64,000 bases of DNA from Xestospongia bergquistia. Lineage: Eukaryota > Porifera > Demospongiae > Haplosclerida > Petrosiidae. Shown piece after piece: positions 57,271 through 64,000 of this stretch. The position numbers were made by a program, and so were the translations under genes. The notes under the pieces were generated by a model. The model had not been told where the DNA came from and ran no database searches. It saw only the letters and a program-made list of their open reading frames with translations. Every line of letters begins with the position of its first letter. Positions within the stretch are counted from its first letter, which is position 1. The DNA is taken from the NCBI GenBank assembly GCA_963965975.1, contig OZ014418.1, forward strand, positions 5,344,775 through 5,408,774, in the 5' to 3' direction.

Positions 57271-59782
57271 CTAACTGACAATCTCAAAATTTGTCTCTGG
57301 AATTCACGTAGCCTAGTAAACAAACTTCTCCAATTCCAATCATTTGTCTACTCATCCCCTTTTGATATCTATGCCATCACTGAAACCTGGCTGTCAAGTT
57401 ACATATATGACAATGAAATTCTGCCCAACAACTTTATTCTTTATAGTAAAGACAGGAATACCAGGGGTGGTGGGGTTCTTCTGGCTGTACATCACAATAT
57501 TCAATGTATTCTTCTTTCCTCTCACTCAAACTTAGAAGTCATTACTGTTGAAATCAAAAATATCCTTCCTCTACCTTTTATCCTCTGTGTTGTTTACTCC
57601 TCACCCAACTCTAGTCAAGTCTACTTCTAGAACTTATTATCTTATCTGTCTACTCTCTCATCTGCAAATTATCACATTATCATTACAGGAGATTTCAATT
57701 GCCCAGACACAGACTGGGATACACTGTCTAGCTCCTCCTCCACATCTACCATGATTTGCGATTTTGCATTTGATCTCAATCTGGAGCAACTGGTGTCAGC
57801 CCCTACACATATCAAAGGGAATATTCTTAACATATTTTTGACTAATTGTGACAATTATATCAACAACCTCATTATTCATCCTCACCAAGGACTAAGTATT
57901 TAATCTGATCATTTTATACTATAATTTTCTATTGCCAAATCAAGACTTAGTCCTAACCTGATATCTCCCCGATATGTATATGACTATTCCAAAGCTGATT
58001 GGGATGGTCTTTCTTCTTATCTTCTTGATTATGATTTTGATTCCATTTTTCATCTCAATGATGTTGAAACCTGTTGGATGTCTCTCAAACAATCACTTTT
58101 AACTGCTATGAGTTTGTCTGTTCCTAAGGTCAAACTCCGGGCACACCAATGCCCCAAGTGGTTTACTGCAAGCATCCAAAATCATTTGAATAAAGTTCAC
58201 TCACTTCGTAAGAAAGCTAGATCTACTCCTTCCCCTCAAAATTTATCTAATCTAGCCTCATCTGAATCTCTCCTTCAAGCTGATATAGCTGAGGCAAAAT
58301 TAAACTATGAATCGCACCTTGTGTCTACATTTGCTGCAAACAAAAACTACAAAATTTTTAACTACATGCGTTGTCTAACCACACATAACTCCCTGCCAGC
58401 TACTATTGTTCAGACTCCTCACAAGCAAGTTCTGATGTGGAAAAGCCCAATTTATTTAATCAATACTTTCACTCTGTTTTTACCAGAAGCAACTACTCTT
58501 TACCCTCCCTGCAAGATTTTCCAGAAAATGGTGTCTCTATTAGTGAGATTATTTTCTCAGAGAGTGATGTATATGAAGTCTTTGCTGCCCTCAACCCTAA
58601 CAAAGCTATGGGTATTGATGGTATTGGCCCTAGTGTTCTTAAGTACTGTGCTCTTTCACTATGTGGTCCTATTCATCGCCTCTTCTCTCTCTGTGTTCAT
58701 CTTCACTCTATCCCTGCTGAATGGCGTCTACACTGCATCATCCCTATTTTTAAATCAGGGGACAAATCTCTAGTCCATAACTATAGACTTGTCTCTCTTT
58801 TGTGCTCCATCTCTAAAGTCCTGGAGAGACTAATCTATAGTAATATTATCGATCATGTCTCCTCCTCTATTTCCGATGTTCAGTTTGGTTTTCTCCAGCA
58901 TCGTTCCACTATTCACCAGTTACTTCTATTCTTGAGTACGATTTTCAACTCCTTTGACCAGAGATGCCAAACGGACTGTATCTATTTTGACCTACGAAAG
59001 GCTTTTGATACAGTTCCTCATAATGAGCTTTTATTCAAACTCTGGTCCATCGGCATTACAGGTAGCCTCTGGGAACTTTTTCGATCATACCTGTTGTCTC
59101 GCTCTCAGTGTGTCTTAACAACAGCCTTTCTGACAAACTTCCTGTTATCTCTGGAGTTCCTCAGGGCAGCATCTTAGGCCCCATCCTATTCATCATTTAC
59201 ATCAATGACTTGCTGTCTACTGTCTCCTCTTCAATTATTCTTATGTTTGCTGATGACACAAAATGTTACAGACCTATCAGTTGCCCAAACGACTCCTTGA
59301 TTCTTCAGCGAGACCTCAACTCCATCTCAGAGTGGTGTGTGGCATGGAATTTGTCCTTTAACTCCACTAAATGTGCAGCTCTACACTTCTCTCATTCTTC
59401 ACCTTCTTCCTCTTCTACCTATTATTTGAATGGTGATTCAATTTCTGACATGGTATGTCACTGTGATCTAGGTGTTATAATATCCAGGGATCTGTCCTGG
59501 AGTAACCACTATGACTATATTTCTGCCAAAGCATATAAGACCCTTGGCCTCATCCGCCATTCATTCCATCATATCAGCTCTATCTCTACCAAAGGACTCT
59601 TTACATCTCTATTATTAGACCACAGATTCTCTATGGCTCTCAAATCTGGCATCCCCATCTGATAAAGGACATTACCAAAATTGAGAATATTCAAGGGCGT
59701 GCTTCTAAATTTATCTTAAATGACTTCCTCTCCGACTACAAGTCTTGCCTCACTTCTCTTCACATACTGCCTCTCATGCTCA
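57271..59782 (+). pseudogene. LINE ORF2 (APE endonuclease and reverse transcriptase), frameshifted
   Basis: Endonuclease: WNSRSLVNK, AITETWLSS, GGGVLLAVHH, ITGDFNCPDTDW (57290-57720) and SDHFIL (about 57910), all key APE motifs visible. Linker frame 58078-58440. RT: GIDGIGPSVLKY, FGFLQHRST, YFDLRKAFDTV, SGVPQGSILGP and MFADDTKC with both active-site aspartates. Frame changes at about 58440 and 59130 and stops at about 57630 and 57900 inactivate it. Confidence 0.85.
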
Positions 59783-60600
59783 GGCAGTATATATATTTAA
59801 GTAAAGGAAACAATCATGTTCCCTTTTGCTGTTCCTGCATATGCTATTATAATGAAACTGAGGATGAATATGCAACCCCTACTAGTACTAATTAATAACA
59901 TTTAGGCGTTATACAATTAATTTATTTCTAGTTGTGTTTATCACTACTGTGACATTTGTATTGACAGAAGATCTGACTAGCAAATATTTAAATTGAATTG
60001 ATCTTTTTTGATCTTTTGCACTACCAAATATTGTCATAACAAATAGCTCCTGGATTAACTCCTTGACAAGTACTAACAGTCACAAGTGACACTGTAAACA
60101 GCTGCCCAGGATAGAGTTCTCTGTACAAGGTTCATACAAAATAGTCAATATTGTTATAAAATTCAAGCAAAGACACACAGTAAATAGTGAAAATGAAACT
60201 GATCTTTTTGTTTGCTTTTCACAGAAAATGAACATGTTATTATCTATTATCAATCAATCTAGTTAGTTAGATAACATTTCATATTGATTTTTCTTTGAAA
60301 AAGCAGAGGTTTAACATTTAGTCAAGTGACAAATAAAAACATAATTGTGTTAATTTTTCTGAGCCTACTATGATGATTTTTATGATGTGATTGATTAAGT
60401 GAAATTGTGATCATTTTTGAAGTAAAAGTTGTTCACGAGAACCATAAAGTCAGTCAAGAATGTGTATCTACATTCCATTATTCATAGTCATAAGGCAGAG
60501 TTAGTACCTTACAACTCTGGAAGCCTACATCAAACACATTTGACTAGTATTATGATCTGTACCTATATAGCATGCTACACATTTCCTATGACAGTTTGGC
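59783..60600. repeat. Duplicated segment, paralogous to 14220-15013, with beta-helix stalk remnant
   Basis: Collinear with 14220-15013. On the minus strand about 60150-59930 has pieces of the stalk (PGQLFTVSLV, TCQGVNPG) in broken frames. The copy of the AAAGTCAGTC tract at 60420-60540 completes it. Confidence 0.7.
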
Positions 60601-60672
60601 TAGCAAGAATTACTATTCACACAATAAATGTTATATAAACTGTAATATCATTACGTCTATCAATCTAGTTAG

Positions 60673-61559
60673 TTATAATAACACTCCATATTGATTATTT
60701 TTCTTATGAGATAGAACAAGCAAAACAGCTGAAAAGACAATGAACCCAACAAGTAAGAGACACTCCACCCACGCACAAGCCTGTAATAATAACAAAAGAT
60801 GTTCAATTAGCTAGGTTAATTACTACATTATGTTTAATAACACTATCTATAAGATAATATTATGTCCTATTATAATATTATACATTGACTGTTAACGAAC
60901 ATTAAATATAAAAATATAACTAACCAATGATGACTAACACTATCAAAGAAAGGTAATAATAGTACAGGATAGTCAGCAAATAGCTTATAATCAGAACACC
61001 TGTGTGTTGATATAGTACAGTAAGATTACAATGCACTATTTCTGATATCACTAAACTTGTTATGTAAACCTGTGTCTCTCAATGCTTTACATGTTTTACT
61101 CAGCCCTGCTGATATAACTACAGCAACAGCCAGAGACATCAACACAGCCAATGTGATAATAGAGAGAACCACAATAACGAAAGTAATAGGACTGGAAATG
61201 AAAAAATTACAATAAGATAATGAATTTCTTATACAACACCTTCTTTTAATTATCACTGGCAGTATAACAACCACCATTGCAGCAAGTACAGATACAGCAG
61301 CTTGCCCTACTATAACAAATTGACAAATACTTTTGGAACTAAATATATGATTGTTGTTGCCGGCTGTTGTGCTTTAAAAAAGAATACAATAGTTATCTCT
61401 GTGAATTGCATTGTTTTCAATGTCACTGTTCTTATCTGCAAACACACCAAGAGATACCAGAGCAAAGGTCAGAGCAACAAGAAGTAGAAGACATTTCAGT
61501 ATTAAGAGGATAATAGTGGTAGTGTTCAATGATGGTACAGGAATCTTCACAGTCTTCAT
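60673..61559 (-). pseudogene. TMEM179-like four-TM gene with nonsense codon
   Basis: Minus-strand exons at 61559-61240, 61191-61057, 60999-60925 and 60780-60673, parallel to the complete gene at 4349-5318; exons 1 and 2 have identical lengths (320 and 135 bp). An in-frame TAA at 61374-61376, after YCILF in the first extracellular loop, cuts the protein. Exon 3 is 75 bp against 64, which puts exon 4 out of frame with the visible splice sites. It lies about 240 bp downstream of the beta-helix gene ending at 61800. TM1 to TM4 are otherwise well conserved, so inactivation looks recent. Confidence 0.7.
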
Positions 61560-61799
61560 TTAGATGCCACTTAACGAGCGCAAAGGATAAAATGACTAAC
61601 GGGTGATATTGGACTCCACCCCACCTACGCATAATAAGAGATTGCAATTTCATTGAAATAAATAATTTTAATATTCCAAATCAATTCAACTTTTATATTA
61701 TTAAAGAAACCACGCAAGTATGATATTTTAATTTATCTTAATTTATTCGTACTTTATAAGCTGTCTAAAAAATAATTCTACATTACATTAGCATAGTTA

Positions 61800-64000
61800 T
61801 TATCTAAAATCCTCTGGTGTAAAGTCAAAAATTAGACTTTCTCTTCTCATTAGAGTAACTGCTGGTGAGCCTGGATGACTGTATTCAGAAGATGATGAAG
61901 CATCATTACCAAGCAGTGGCATTTCACATTCATCAACATGCTTTCTCTTTTCTCTATATAACTTGATTTTACTTTCAAACAGTGGACTTAGTGTTAGTAA
62001 TATAAGAACAAATAAAGCTACACCAGTAGATATGCCACTAATAATAACTTAACTGTATTGTCCACTTGTCATTATACTACTGAGAGTTATAAAACCAATG
62101 TTGAGATATGACAAGATTTCAATTGTATTCAGTTCTCTTGTTTTATACATACCCCCAACTATCCAAGCTAAACTTGCTAATAATAAAACAATTCCAAGAA
62201 CGATGATGTTGTTGACTTGATAGTTCATACTAGATGTATAAGAGAAGAGACCTGTTAATACAAGACGTACTATCAGTAAGAGTCCTGTCCAGAACCGACA
62301 ACTATCCTTATAAGGACCACAATACGCATCAATCAAAGGTTTCAGTCTAAACACTGGATCTCTACTAGCTTTATGACAACATATGTAACTGTAACGTTGA
62401 AGCCACTGAGAGGAAAATACCAGTAATGTATAGACAATCCCAATAAAGAGAAGAATGCTAGAGAATATTAGTAAAGGAAGACGTGGATTACTTGAGTAGT
62501 CTAATGTTGCATCCACACTCCAAATGAACCACCTATTGTTATTACAAGAGAGTGTTGTAAACATAAAGACATTGGTTATGTTACGTAATAATTTGGTATA
62601 AGACATGAGGAACAATGTTGCCAGTACTGGTACAGCATTTCTACCACACACACGTGATAGCCTTAGAGAATAGTGACAGCTAATAATAACAACCAGTGCC
62701 AATAGCCACAAATACAATGGAAATGCAAACTGCAGCCATGTTTTCCAATAACCATCTAATCCATTGTAGAAACAAGTCTCGATACCAAGGTCTAAGTTGA
62801 GCCAAGAAATAAACTGTCTCAGCACTGGAACACCTCCATTTGGAAAGAAGGCTGTCTCATTGAGTTTGACAATGTTAGCGTAGAAGAGGAGACCATTGAT
62901 TCTTCCTGAAGACACTGTAAGATTAACTGTAATTAGTAAAGCAATTAGAACAATACCAGCTACTGCAAATGGAAGTAAAAGTGCCAAATAGCTGTTAGTA
63001 CAGTCAGTACATTTGTTAGAACCCAACATGAGACTAAGTCCTGACTTACACTGTCCACAAAGTGTACCTGCTCTGTTGAATGCACATTGAGGATTAGGTG
63101 ATGTGATGTTAAAAGAGACAAGAGATGGATTACAGTAATCAAATGGACAGTTAGTATGAGCAACAGTACAATTGTAATCTTTAAAGTAAGCTATCCAATT
63201 ATTGCCAGATCTGGTGAATGGACTCTTAAAATCAGTTATGCTACATTTGATGTCATTGTCGGGTATAATTTGTTTAATGAAATCATTACATACACACTGT
63301 CCAGTGTTAGAAGATAGTTGAAAACCTGTAGGGCAAGGTAAGAAACTTATAATTACTATCATTTCAGCATTAGACAATCTGATATTTCTAGCTGCATTTA
63401 TCACTACTGTGGCATTTGTATTGATGGAAGAGTTCTGACTAGCAAAATATTTAAATTGTTTGCATTGAGTTGATGTTTTCTGATTTTTAGTAGTAGTATT
63501 AAGATTACTACCAAATGGTGTCACAACAATAGCTCCAGGACTAACTCCTTGACAAGTACCAACAGTCACAAGTGACACTGTAAATGGCTCCCCTGGATAG
63601 ATTTCTCTGTATAAGGTTCGTACAGAGCAGTTGATACTGCCTTTAATGCAAGGACATACAGCAAATGGTGAAGACGAAATTGACCTTTCTGTTGACAATG
63701 ACCAGTACCTTGTAAGAGGACAACTTAATTCATCTTCTATTGTTGATTTGACAGTTTGGAACCTTATTGGTATTGTACTGCAGTGTCGATAAATTCCTCC
63801 ATAAATGTCATATCCTGCCATTGCTTTGTTCTGCTCAAAACTCACTAGTGGATACCTTGTTTGGTTCAGTTTAAAGTTGAACTTTTCATTAGTAACGAAT
63901 GTACATTTGCGATAGTCACTGAACAGTCCATTAATGAATGATACGTCAAAGACATCCAAGTTTATTTTTTTAACATAAATGGCTCCTCCGTATAAACGAG
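61800..64000 (-). CDS. Beta-helix, Cys-rich, multi-TM surface protein, 5' part off window (one in-frame TAA)
   Basis: Nearly identical to the C-terminal 730 residues of the 21393-25280 protein: end of the helix, stalk with GTCQGVSPG, Cys-rich domain, membrane segments and tail, ending in TAA at 61800-61802. The tryptophan after YKDSCRF that is TAG in the other copy is TGG here. Instead, the glutamine codon after GQYS is TAA (62049-62051), which would remove the last membrane segment and tail. The remaining 82 codons are open and conserved. The N-terminal helix and signal peptide lie beyond 64000. A TMEM179-like gene follows directly on the same strand. Confidence 0.85.

Larger units (their letters stand above)
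56090..59782 (+). mobile_element. CR1/L2-like LINE, 3'-truncated
   Basis: Contains a PHD-finger ORF1 (56160-57056) and an ORF2 with APE endonuclease and RT (about 57271-59780). It stops within the RT C-terminal region (RASKFILNDF) exactly where the duplicated segment with CAGGCAGTATATAT begins, so its 3' end was lost by rearrangement. Confidence 0.85.

Noticed and set aside
1-64000. tRNA, rRNA or bacterial operon content
   Set aside because: No cloverleaf-like or rRNA-like tract was noticed by eye and genes carry introns; a covariance-model scan would be needed to exclude tRNAs fully.

Overview
The window is eukaryotic, AT-rich and intron-bearing. The likeliest source is a demosponge of the Amphimedon type, because of very short introns (51-66 bp where I can place them), GT-AG splice sites, class C GPCR exons, a lineage-expanded family of beta-helix membrane proteins, and a dense load of Ty3/Gypsy, R2/NeSL-type and CR1/L2-type retroelements plus hAT, pogo and KRBA2-like DNA transposons. 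The species call is inference from content.

Layout. The host genes I recognise all lie on the minus strand, at both ends of the window (1-27.6 kb and 59.8-64 kb). Three families recur. (1) A large single-exon protein with signal peptide, right-handed beta-helix-like ectodomain, Cys-rich stalk and 7-8 membrane segments: near-complete at 21393-25280, 5'-cut by the window edge at 61800-64000, N-terminal fragment at 19566-20750, short remnants at 432-733, 14340-14640, 15429-15729 and about 59900-60150. (2) A four-TM protein resembling TMEM179: complete with four exons at 4349-5318, exons 2-4 at 26162-27577, damaged at 60673-61559, exon 1 at the left edge (1-163), last-exon remnant at 17450-17556. 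(3) A GABA-B-like class C GPCR heptahelical exon set in two decayed copies, 5731-11531 and 17755-18837.

The left third is a segmental duplication. Copy 1 (about 420-13412) and copy 2 (about 15404-19560) keep the same order, but copy 1 has gained a KRBA2-like DNA transposon (938-2776), a complete LTR retrotransposon (6886-11250) and a longer intronic minisatellite, while copy 2 has lost the body of the TMEM179-like gene. Each copy supplies the empty site for insertions in the other.

The middle (27.8-59.8 kb) is almost wholly transposon debris: endonuclease-bearing LINEs of the R2/NeSL type, at least five decayed Gypsy elements, hAT fragments, a pogo element nested in a G/C-hairpin repeat, an 8-bp-TSD hAT MITE, and a CR1/L2-like LINE with a PHD-finger ORF1. 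I found no rRNA, tRNA, CRISPR array or bacterial-type operon.

The most notable biology is the repeated pairing of the beta-helix membrane protein gene with a TMEM179-like gene in head-to-tail order, together with a nearby GABA-B-like receptor cassette. It looks like a birth-and-death cluster of surface receptors; both long beta-helix copies carry exactly one, different, nonsense codon in otherwise open reading frames.
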